NCBI GenBank assembly: GCA_037179385.1 | Contig: CM074185.1 | Location: 10,902,922-10,966,921 of the forward strand | Length of the DNA stretch: 64,000 nt | Direction of reading: 5' to 3' | From: Holothuria scabra | Taxonomy: Eukaryota > Echinodermata > Holothuroidea > Aspidochirotida > Holothuriidae | Shown here: one piece after another, positions 12,846 to 23,190 of the stretch | Position numbering within the stretch: the first letter of the stretch is position 1 | Layout: every line of letters starts with the position of its first letter | Made by a program: the position numbers and the translations under genes | The notes under the pieces: model-generated | What the model was told of the DNA's origin: nothing | Database searches by the model: none | Seen by the model: the letters and a program-made list of their open reading frames with translations, nothing else

Positions 12846-13032
12846 CTAGACTTGGCCAAGTCTCTCGTGAGTGTTCCCCGGGGAGCTGACAACACCAACT
12901 CTACACAAATCCAGTGCTTCAGCACAGTACAGCATACCGTATTTGCCTTTTACCTAATACGCCCTCTATCGGTCTATAAAGGTATCGCTTCTCAACGAGA
13001 GACTTGGGACAATTGGTTTCTATGACGTCATA
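12846..13032 (+). mobile_element. MITE-like repeat, copy 1 (forward)
   Basis: Runs from AGACTTGGCCAAGTCTCTCG to TCTATGACGTCATA, with an inner inverted repeat (CCAAGTCTCTCGT against ACGAGAGACTTGG). It matches 19109-19293 in reverse orientation. It includes CCTAATACGCCCTCTATCGG, identical in both copies. Confidence 0.7.
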
Positions 13033-13810
13033 ATTTTTATGTTATTCCTTTTCTTTATTCATCCCTCATTAAGATGAATAATATGTAGTAGTTTCTCAAT
13101 ATCTAGTCCAATCAAAGTTGGCAGTCTGTAAATCATGATATGAATAAACATATCTTAGGTCACATGACCATGTCATTCATATCTGGCAGCCAGCAGTGCT
13201 AGCAGTCGACAAATGTAGAGCCCCTACCGTACCGATGAAGCGACTATTTTCTTTGCAATAACATCTGAAATTATTCCGAAAGACATTCGCAGGGATTAAA
13301 AAAGTGTCATTATTAATGTATGGGACACCAAGAAGACGTCGGAGTTTGATTACCGGCAGGATTTAAGAAGTAAATTTACCGATCGACCACCTTTAGCGGT
13401 TGAGTTACAGTACACGAAGCGCAGAGAAGGCAATGACGCTTACAGTATAAGTATATACTACGAGATCTACCAACAACGTTATTTCGTAAACACTGCATCT
13501 AGACAAAGTGTGAGTTAAAAAATATTCTATCAAGTGGGCTGTTCATGTGTGTAACGTTAGTGCTCTGCAATAACAATGAAGTTTGACCGTGTTGGATGTG
13601 CAAGTGTAGCAGAGGAACTTCACAACTTTATAACTTAATTATGATTAATGAATATGATGAGGCACTGTTCAGCATAGAGGACCGCAAGGGGAACTACTGG
13701 GAGTCTGCAAATTGAAGAAGGCATATCCGGGCATGCTGGTATAATTAAGGTAAACTAATGCACTTCAGCTACTAATTACCAATAATTGCAACCTCGACCC
13801 CGGCCTTGTC
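13033..13810. other. Intergenic, no supported gene
   Basis: Mixed-composition sequence with short open pieces, for example MKFDRVGCASVAEELHNFIT at 13576-13638. None is long or similar enough to call. The piece ends near a possible donor (AATTAAG-GTAAAC at about 13750) and could be an untranslated first exon, which I cannot show. Confidence 0.35.
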
Positions 13811-14112
13811 TCCTAGACCCAGGGATGGGATTTGACTGGGGACTGATTTCACAGTCATTCTGTCCCCACCCGGCCGAGCCTTTAGTGTGCTAGGATTTCA
13901 CTCCATCAGTCTGGATCCGAAAGGGGGGGGGGGGGGTAATCTGGCAGGTCTTTTTCTGGTGGTATGCATAGCTGACAGTGGGGGCCTTGGCAGGGGGTTT
14001 ACCCTCGATCAATGTATTCCCAACCCAGCTTGGATATGGCCTGTCTGGGGATTTAACAATTTCAAAAATAAAGTTCCCGGGCAAGACCGGCCCGACCATC
14101 CCCAGGTCTAGG
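13811..14112. mobile_element. Short inverted-terminal-repeat element (MITE-like)
   Basis: Starts CCTAGACCCAGGGATGGG and ends CCATCCCCAGGTCTAGG, imperfect inverted complements of about 17 bp. A run of about 14 G lies inside. No clear target duplication was found. Confidence 0.45.
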
Positions 14113-14533
14113 AAGTGTCAGTGTTGCAATTGATAAGTGCATAAATCTTCATATGACATTGCAAGATTATTGCAGTCAGGCCCTTTAAGTTGACAGCTAT
14201 AGGCACCACAGCATACAGGACTTGGGGCACTGGCAGCTGCATAGGTCAAAATCAATTGTCCCAGACCCATGAATAAGGTAAAAGGCATTTTCTACTTGGC
14301 CTTGCTTAATTCAGGTGGCCCCAATTCTATAGTACCCAGAGGTTCAATTACATCAATTCTTCAAACTTGCTTACAAATTTGTTCAGGCTTTTACTTATGA
14401 GAGTTGCATGCATACGTTTTAGAGGAACCCTGCTGAAGGGACTAGTTTTGCTTCCTAACAAAATAATTGCTTTATACAAGCTATGTGCTACAGTACAAGG
14501 GATTGTCAATCCTTCAGAAAACCAGGAAATTAA

Positions 14534-14838
14534 AGGGACAATCCTCTCACCCCAAACTACACTTCTAGTATAGGGTAACAGAAACTCTCAATTGGCTCAG
14601 CTTTTTGATTGACTACTAATTCAAACAATGCAGAGTACCAAAACTTATATTACACAGCACGAACCATTCTGATAGTGTTTTGATTATACATATTGAGCTT
14701 TCTTAATTTATTCCCCCAGAAGCAATAAAATGAGATTGTGTCTGGATGGGGGTGACTTTTAGACAATTGTGGGAGGGGCTTAATTGAGAAGGTTACAGTA
14801 GAAGAATTGGTACTGTTTGCGATGAGAAAATTGGGCCT
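14534..14838 (-). mobile_element. TTAA-flanked MITE, copy 1
   Basis: Bounded by TTAA at 14530-14533 and 14839-14842. Termini are AGGGACAATCCTCTCACCCC and the inverted GAAAATTGGGCCTT. It is homologous in reverse to 44693-44988. TTAA flanks suit piggyBac- or Kolobok-type mobilisation. Confidence 0.75.
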
Positions 14839-15297
14839 TTAATTACCCAGGCAGTGAAAGATCACTTGACAAGTTTTATGAAATGTATAACTGCTAATTT
14901 TGAGCCCTAGCATAATTTACAATAAATGAGCATTCATGTGTAGGCATACTGCCTATTTTGTAACTTCAGGAACAGCTACAGTAAATTGAACTGGTTGTGT
15001 TTTTTATGAATGTGAATATCTACACAAAGAATATGGTACAACTTGAAGACTATATAAGATTTTGATACCATAAATTCGAGGTAGCCCAGGCTAAATGTGT
15101 GTTGTTTTCTTGTGCTAATCTGAGTAGAAAAATTAGGTCATCAGACTACATGCTAGCGCACTAGGGCTGTAGCACTGCAAGTTTCATCGTGCAGTGTTTC
15201 CATCAAGTCTCCTTGCTGGAATATTTGCTCCAAGAGTGAATCATGGTATGAACATTTTAAAGTGTTCTTAATTCTCCTTCATTTTTCTTTTACACAG

Positions 15298-15417
15298 AAC
15301 TTGAGCCATTGGAGAAAGTGGGACTATACATATTTCTGCAAAGCCACCATCTTTGGCAGAGTCAGCAGGCAACCAGGCTATGCAGTACATAAAACATTTA
15401 ACACCAAGCTTAGCACG
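15298..15417 (+). CDS. Candidate orphan exon 1 (unrecognised protein)
   Basis: A 40-codon open stretch in phase 0 lies between a good acceptor (TTTCTTTTACACAG) and a possible donor (ACG-GTATAT). It begins NLSHWRKWDYTYFCKATIFG. I do not recognise the protein. It could be chance, because the opposite strand is also open here. Confidence 0.2.
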
Positions 15418-16281
15418 GTATATGGAGTATATTAGGCATGGAGTGTATAGTGTATGTGTTGAAAACCTATAGTATCTTGACTCAAATTTTACATGGAATG
15501 AGTGGTTACATGAACTATGTAAATAAAATCTTTGGCCTGGAAAATATTTCATTGCAATTTTTGAAAAAAGAGATAGACGGCACTTGACAATCATCTGATA
15601 CCAGTACCAGTACAACCAGTTGGTGCAACTGTGGTGTTTAATTAGAGAACAGTCTGAAATTATCATTGAACTGTCATGATTGGTATATGCACTTGTCCTT
15701 CAATAAAGCAATAACTGGTACATATAGAGTTACATTTTAAACAGGGACCTACCAATTAAAGAAAATATTTTTCAACTGCTGTAGTAGAAAAACAAGGACT
15801 ACTGTAACTTTTCACAGAAGAGATGCTTTCAACAATCAGTATGATTTAGTTAATAGCATGTAGCAGGGATTTTGTTGATTTTTTTATTTTGCTTAATAAA
15901 GCAAGCTGCTTCCATGGGTACATTGAGTAAAAAGTCTTTATTAATAGAGGTGGTGTGATGTAATGCATGATGATTTCAACAACTGTAGAAGTCTTATAGT
16001 AGTATACAGCTCCTGAGATTGAGAAATTGAGAAATGTTTCCAGTTTTATTGAGCTTATTGAGACCTGCACAGTTTATGTACAAATGTGGTATGATGATAG
16101 CAACTCACTGGTTTAAGGAGCATTTTTGTGGAGGGTTGGGGAGAAAGTATAGGGGGAGCTAAGTGCAAATTATAGGATATTTTCTCAGCACCCTTGTATG
16201 ATGTATACACAGCATGTCCTTACCACTACTAGCCTCTGCAATATTTTTGTGTACTTGGATTTTTTGTGTGTTTGTGGTTAG

Positions 16282-16422
16282 GGTGATAGAAAAGAATCTG
16301 GCAAGTGTTGCACAAAAGTGACAAGTGGAGAGACACTTTATACATTACCATCTGTAACTGAGCATCATTCTGACATGCATCTGGGTGATCACTTCGGATT
16401 AGCAATAATCCCATCATCACAG
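16282..16422 (+). CDS. Candidate orphan exon 2 (unrecognised protein)
   Basis: A 47-codon open frame, symmetrical (phase 0 to 0), flanked by TGTGGTTAG and a strong donor GTAAGT at 16423. It begins GDRKESGKCCTKVTSGETLY and is rich in polar residues. Only one of three frames is open. No family recognised. Confidence 0.25.
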
Positions 16423-16725
16423 GTAAGTTAATTGGAGGATTAAAACTACTGTAATGCATAGCACATGCAGCCTGGTTACAAATCATTGCAGGTAAGTACC
16501 TGTAAAACTTGCATTACTACAGTCTAGTTCTACATTCCATAACCTCTTGAGACAGTGTAAACTCAGCCAAAGCCCTACATGTGGCAGGCTTATGCACATG
16601 GTTTCAGGGACAACTTAGTTTTAAGGGGTGGGGTGGGGGGTTGGTAGAGACCTAGGGCTCCATAAAACTGCAACCAGACAGGCCATGCAGATAGAGTGTT
16701 TAATTTAAGTGATGTAAGGTTACAG

Positions 16726-16792
16726 GTGGGATTTAAAATTATGAATTGCTTCTCTGAGACAAGATATTTTTGTCCTTCATGGTCCTGGGAAG
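16726..16792 (+). CDS. Candidate orphan exon 3 (unrecognised protein)
   Basis: A short open stretch of 22 codons between GGTTACAG and GTAAAG. It reads VGFKIMNCFSETRYFCPSWS in a frame compatible with the preceding candidate. Short enough to be chance. Confidence 0.15.
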
Positions 16793-16809
16793 GTAAAGGC
16801 CGACCTTCA

Positions 16810-17174
16810 GGCCTCGATTTTCAGAAAAATTTGTGGTTGTCCTTGGGCAACCAATTCCATATTTTCAGTTGTCCTAAAGAAAATTTGGCTGTCCAAAACA
16901 TTTTTTTACCAATTACAGCACAAAACAGTAATTGCATTTATGTATAATTGGTCTGGAAGAATGAAATGATAAAATTTTTGCAAGACAAAGGCACTTGAAG
17001 TGTGAAACTACGATGAAAAATTTTGCAACGAGTTGATCAGTCAGCATGTACAACATACTTCTTCATTCAGATAAAAGGAAGCTGCTGGAATATAATTCTT
17101 CCACCTTTTGGTTGTCCCTATGGAATTTAAGTTGTCCCAGACAATTGCACAACCAAGAAAATCGAGCCATGCCT
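16810..17174. mobile_element. Inverted-repeat MITE-like element
   Basis: Begins AGGCCTCGATTTTC and ends GAAAATCGAGCCATGCCT. Flanking inverted words (GTTGTCC, TTCCAT) extend the pairing for about 60 bp with gaps. Related words recur around 56300-56700. Confidence 0.55.
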
Positions 17175-19108
17175 CCTACATGATACATAATCTGAAAGAT
17201 TTGCAAAATAGCCATGTTAATCTCTCTCTTTCTCTCTGAGCAGCTTGGATCACTGTTTCAGTAGGCTATGCATGTCTTGTCTTATCCTACTTATCATTGT
17301 TTGAGATTGGCAGCAATCAGTATAAGGAGGAATAAAAATTATCAGATTCAAATTAAACACATGTTTATATTGAATTAAGTGTCGTACCTAGTTAGTGCTG
17401 CTGGCTGTATGAAAGAATCACTGTGGTCAATACTCTACAAGATGGCTGGCTATTTCTACCTTATCACATACTGTAGGGTATATTGTTCCCATGTCTCATA
17501 AGTCCCACTTTCATATATTCCATCTCATTTTGGTACCCTGTCTCAAAAGTCCCATGTCTCACTCACTGCTCCCCAACTAATCAACTCATTGGGGTTATAG
17601 GAGTTTGGGTTAGAGATATGGTTATTGGGTATGCACTCAAAAATATGAGGGGTACAATGCCACGGGGAACCAATGCATATCACAGGTAACAAAACTATAT
17701 TAGATGAACAAGGCCACCATGTGGGTAGCTCACAGGTAGGGATATTAATTGGGCAGCTGACCCATATTCTCCCCATGTATCAGTCGTTTGCCCCAGAGCT
17801 CTCTCATATCAGTGAAGTGAGCTATCATATAAAGGCCACTTATTAATCCCAGGTGACATTGGCCCACATGAAAAGAGTTAACGCCCACTGGTGCAGCTGC
17901 AGAGAAGCGGCCAACCCGGGCATGCATTATTTGTCCCCCTTCCCAAGATTTTGGCCTGTGTCCCTCCCCAACTTAGGTCAGTTAAGAGTTGAGTACACAG
18001 AAAAAAATAAATAATATACCTCTCCAGATCTAATTTTTCATACTGAGATATATCCTAGCAAGCTTTTGGGTTTTCGCCCCCTGGACATGCCTACCTCCAG
18101 TCTGAATGGGAATGAATGCTTTGGGATCTGTATTCTGTTTGGAGCTGCGTCCAAAATTTTTGCCCCCAACATTATCCTGTGCCCTTTATTTGTCCCCACC
18201 CCATCCAGTTTTGACAGTCTTGCACCACCGCTGCCAGTGCATGGCATAGCCCCGGGGTAGGGGGGTCAGAAAAACACCTAAAATAGCGGGTTTTCTCCCT
18301 ATTCTTCCCTCATTTAGTGCCCCATGACACGAACCCCCACCCCCGATGACACAATCCTGGCTATGCGCCTGACTGCTACTACAGTAGTATCAAGGATGGG
18401 GGGGGGGGGATTGACGGGGATGTAAAGAGATGAGACTAAAGACATATCCCCTTAGGTTTGACAGCAAAATTGTCCTTCATCCATCAAATAACGGCATATT
18501 CTTCTCCTACCCATTTGACTTATCTGTCTGTAATGTCGTAATCTCAGTTGAGTACTTTTTTGGATTCAGACGGTTTCGTTCGTTGCAATACTGTTCATTT
18601 TTTGTGGGCTAAATGATAAGTGTCTGTAGTCAATTCGCATAATTGCTTCAAGTACTAATTCAATGTGTTACGTCGCTGTAAACTCCGATTTCGTGCCCGC
18701 AGGATAGATAGAATTGTCACATTTAGTGTATCACTTATTTTACATCATGCGAATTTCACATTTTAGAAGTATTCCACTATGGTACGGGCTCAAAAACATC
18801 ACGTTTTCCGCTACGCCTCAACGGAAGACGATACTACTTTTCAAGGTTATAAAGAGCGATCGTATTTTCGTTTTACCATGAGAGATATCAACTTAATTAC
18901 TCCTTATACGCTTAAATATTAAAGAAAGGATCATTTACGGTAGGTTTAAATATTTAATTATTACGGGTATGATCAGGGTCTTTAATATTATTCACTCACG
19001 TTTCTATACAAACCTTCAATTGGGCGATACTAAAGTTTATGTTTGAGAATGCTGATTGGTTGGTAGTGCTGATACAGTTTAAAGATGAATAATAAATAGC
19101 CTTATTAG
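17175..19108. other. Intergenic, repeat-derived, no gene seen
   Basis: Contains low-complexity pyrimidine runs, a (G)10 tract at about 18400 and degenerate dispersed-repeat text (TTTGTCCCCACCCC near 18190). Open frames are short and overlap on both strands. Confidence 0.5.
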
Positions 19109-19293
19109 TATGACGTCATAGAAACCATTTGTCCCAAGTCTCTCGTTGAGAAACGATAGAATTAATAGACCGATAGAGGGCGTATTAGGTAAAAGGAAAA
19201 TACGATATTCTCTGCTATGCTGCAGCAGGTGGATTTTGAAGAGAAAGTTGTCAACTCCCCGCGGAACACTCACGAGAGACTTGGCCAAGTCTA
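19109..19293 (-). mobile_element. MITE-like repeat, copy 2 (reverse)
   Basis: Reverse-complement counterpart of 12846-13032. It shares both ends and the CCGATAGAGGGCGTATTAGG core, and diverges only in the middle. The pair sits about 6 kb apart in inverted orientation. Confidence 0.7.
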
Positions 19294-21090
19294 ACGCATG
19301 GGCTGACGTGCGACTATGATAACATAGTTCAGTCGGTAACGCTCATAACGTCATGACATAGACCTATTGGCAGACAGCTGTTCACATTATTCAAATGTTG
19401 TTGTTGTGGCCAGGGAGTCCGGCTCCCTGTTAAGGCGAAGGCATGGTTACAGGAAAGTATTGGATAACCTATTCAACCGGGCTAAATATAATACGAGGTT
19501 CGTGTATTTGGATTTGTGTTGTGAGGGAAAGGATGAGCCTGAAATAGTCACTTGAATATTCTCGTTGATAAACATTTAGTGTATTTGTTATTGTTGATTT
19601 CAAGTTGGCGAAAAGGGGGGGGGGGGGGCTGAGTCCATAAAAGCCCCCTTGGATCCTCGCCTGATGATAGGTCCTATAGCTCTGGAATTCCCTTACTCTC
19701 GCTCTCTCAGAAGTGTCTCGGATATACCTCAAAATTTGAAACTGGACTAAAGACTTACTTTTTCAAGCTAGAGTTATTTCTCAGTTTTTTTGTCTTTATT
19801 AGAGATTTTTGCTGTATTACTTGTAAAGTGCTCGTGAATGACTTTGTAACATAGTGCCGTGCTTAAGTCTAATCTATTGTATTGCATTCAACAAGTATCA
19901 CTTGCCTTATTGTGCTCTGTTCGATCTTTGTTTAACGGCAAGAACAGTCACCCCAACTTGAAGTAGCACAGTAGACTACCCTTTTTTTAAGACTGACTTT
20001 TGCGAGTCATGTGACAACAAATTTTCTCCTCAAATTTGAAATATATTAGAAGAAGCTGCTTGGTTCACCTTGCACATGCAATAATTAAGTAATAAAACAC
20101 TACGAAAGAAACTTTGAAGAGAAATTAGAAGAAAAGGTGTGGTATTAAGCTGTTGCTTCAAAAATTTTGGGGGACTGCCGTTGTAATTTAATTAAGCAAC
20201 GATTGTCTATGAACGAAAGAAAAGCATTGCTACTTTGCCTACTACCCACCTAGACTATGGGTAGCCAGAAACACCTACCCACCGTCCCAAACCCACAGAC
20301 AAAACCTCCCCGGAAGACTAAGAATCCTGCATTGAGCGAAAATATTTCATGAAGTGAGACATACCAGGGAATTGTTATGTGTTGTTCGAATAACCTGCTT
20401 GTGTACATCAAGTTAGGCAATAGAAACATTTAAACCTTGAGAGGATAGAAAATATACCAGTTGACTCGCCGACTTCCTGCCCTTTCCCTTCCGATTATAA
20501 CTGGTTGGCGATGATCATCGAATTTCTAGTCTCTTGTCTTTGTCTATGTGGCGATTAGTAGAGGGCGCTCGTAAAGTTCAATCAAGTTGATTCCAATTTC
20601 GTTTTCAGCAAGAAATTTGAATGAGATAAACGCGAAGTGTTAAGAAGATTTCGACGTTGCTGTTCATTTGATTGAAGAATTAACTGTGTAAGTATACCAA
20701 GTTCGTCAAAATCAACTTTCTCGTTTAATGGAAGAGTATTATTTGGGCTACTTGTCATCTTTGTTGAATGTTCCAAATAATCGTAGTTTTTTCTGATATT
20801 TGTCGTATGCGTGCCCGTTTCCAATCAAAATGACATGGGTTCTAATTCCACGAAACTATTTCAAAGCTGAAATTGAAGTGAAAGAAAACGTTCGCCAGGC
20901 TTCATTGTCTTATTTTGATGAGAGATTTGGAGAAAACCCCCTACAAAACTCTATCAGTCACATTACCAGTTCAAGTTCAAGCAGATTTGAAAATTATAAC
21001 TTCCTTAAGTCCTAGCCCAGCCTTGGCCTAACGTCTGGGCTCTGGCTAGGGCCTAGGCCTAGCTGTTGATTCGCCCCAAGGACTAAGTTA
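19294..21090. other. Intergenic; two abutting small open frames near 20.8 kb
   Basis: Two open frames diverge from adjacent ATGs: 80 codons on the - strand (20824 to 20582) and 62 codons on the + strand (20831 to 21015). Both read as polar and protein-like. No homology is recognised and no splice pattern decides between them. A (G)14 run lies near 19615. Confidence 0.3.
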
Positions 21091-21099
21091 GGCTAACAT

Positions 21100-22951
21100 T
21101 AGCCCTTGAACAGGGCTGTGTGTTTCGTTACATGGCCTAAGCTCATTACACTCCACATCACAGCCCTTGCCCCGCTAACACAGGGAATCCCATCACTAGG
21201 CAACCTTGGCCAGGGTCGTCATCTCTCACGTTCACAAATTCCTATGTTTTCTCACCAAACTTTACACAGATGACCTCTGGCACCGCATCCACCTTTCTGC
21301 ATAAGCTGTTCACCCAGATTCGATGTTACAATGGTGTATTTTGCCTTGAAAAATTGAATGTAACACTAACTCAATGTGCCATGTTTGCAAGCTTTCAAAC
21401 AACTAAGTCTTCGGTCTTCGATCCTACTAAACCACGCGCTGGCACGCCTGGCTTAGCCCTTGAACAGGACCCAGCATTACGTTCCTATGCTAAACACTTC
21501 ATTTCTGGGCCCTTGCCTGGTATACACAAAAACACAGCTCACTTGCCTACTCACGCGTGAGTAGGCATCCCTCATGTCCCCAAAAAGATACCTTTTCTTG
21601 CCAAACTTTCCACAGATGATCTTTGTCATCACCTTCACCTTCCACACAAGTCTGTTAACGAAGTAAGACCTTTAAGAGGGAAATTTTGGCTGGATAATTC
21701 TGCGAGTAACGCTAAGCCTGTGCAGATTATTTTTTCAGTTGAAGAAGTCAGTGTTTGTCATGTGATCTCATTTAAAACGAAGAAACCTACGCATTGACTG
21801 TACAATTATGTAATGTACAGAGAGCTTACTATATGAAGTACAAGTATTGACTAGCCGCGCTTACTAATTGGTCTTCGACAGCTTGTCGAGCGGAAGTCCT
21901 TCCCATCATGCAACACAGTAGCACTGTAGCAGACGATCAAGATGTCGATGTTACTGCGAAGGATGGCAGCACATTTTTCCTGCCTTTTGCTATGAATTTA
22001 CTGGTATTAAACATTTCAGAAGGTATAATTGGTATTTAAGAATGCTCAAAATCATTATATTAACTCAAATCTGTTCTATGAACCATTCCATCGTAATTAG
22101 AGCTCGGTTTGTTGTTTTGGCTTAAAACATTGTTACCTTTGTACATGTAGGCCAGTGACCGTAGTAAGGAGTGACTACAAGGAGCGGATTATACGGTCAC
22201 GTTCAGTGACTAGCCTGGCTATGCCTTGTGTACCCAGGCATGCGCTGACACGCTGGATGTTACTGTAGTTAACGCTGATATTAATTTCATTAAATGCTAT
22301 CGGCTTGTACGGCAGCGCGTGGAATTTGAGACAGGGCCTACCAGCGGGTGTCAGCGGGTGCCAGCGCGCAGAATAGAAGGACTCGTCCTCTTCGTGATAT
22401 CCACTTTGGGGTCAAAGGTCATACCAGGGGTTTCCACTTATTCAAAAAGTTTTCACACTTAGAGAAATTTTGACAATGTTTCAACAATTTCAAAAACACT
22501 TAGAAGCTTCAAATACTAACAAACAAGAATTTTTCATATGAAATTTGCATTCATTAGGTGGAATGATCGTTAAAGTTATCGATTTGGTGAAATGGTTACA
22601 ACCTTCTAGGAATGATTTTTGACTATTTGCAAGTTCATGTAGAGACACTTATTGTAGGAGGGTTCATTCAAACGAAGGAGTTTCTAACCAGAATGGAAGT
22701 GTCATTTTGCTGCATTTTGACCTCAGACTGTCCATGAAAGCCGATTTATTGCTAACTTTTCGATTGAAAGTCACTTGCACATCATTTTGTGGTAATATAA
22801 GTTCGATGTGTGTAATATTTACCAGTTTAGAACATATTTTGTTCTGAAAGCCTAATGATGGGATTCCCTGTGTTAGCGGGGCAAGGGCTGTGATGTGGAG
22901 TGTAATGAGCTTAGGCCATGTAATGAAACACACAGCCCTGTTCAAGGGCTA
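21100..22951. mobile_element. DNA transposon with about 95-bp inverted ends and 9-bp target duplication (element 1)
   Basis: The left end starts TAGCCCTTGAACAGGGCTGT; the right end (22858-22951) is its near-identical inverted complement for about 95 bp. The element is flanked by GGCTAACAT at 21091-21099 and again at 22952-22960, a perfect 9-bp target duplication. No transposase reading frame is visible, so it is non-autonomous. A 9-bp duplication with long inverted ends suggests a Mutator-type element; hAT is the alternative. Element 2 is inserted inside it. Confidence 0.88.
21454..22212 (+). mobile_element. 759-bp DNA element 2, nested inside element 1
   Basis: Starts TAGCCCTTGAACAGGACCCA and ends CACGTTCAGTGACTA, imperfect inverted ends of about 17 bp. 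It is flanked by GCCTGGCT at 21446-21453 and 22213-22220 (8 bp, perfect). It is nearly identical to 23260-24018 throughout, including an ATG-containing GC-richer core near 21940. Confidence 0.85.
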
Positions 22952-23190
22952 GGCTAACATAAACCATACAGCTTGCTATGTACAACAGGGCCTAACGTAG
23001 GCCCAAACAGTTGTCCTAGCGTTATATAGTATACTATAGCCTATAGGCCTATAGTATTTAAAAAAAGCAAAGTAGGACAGATCGCTGTACACTGACAAAA
23101 GGCTTTGCACAAAACTATTCATGATTTCTCACCTTATGCTAATGATTTTATGGCTCTAATTGGGATTCCATACCCACAGTTACTGGGTTA

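Noticed and set aside
15268..15666. 132-residue open frame on the - strand
   Set aside because: No domain, no splice or promoter context, and composition typical of AT-rich non-coding DNA; the overlapping + strand piece at least has splice sites.
22664..22945. 93-residue open frame on the - strand
   Set aside because: It lies in the right arm and interior of a non-autonomous DNA transposon; no transposase motif is present.
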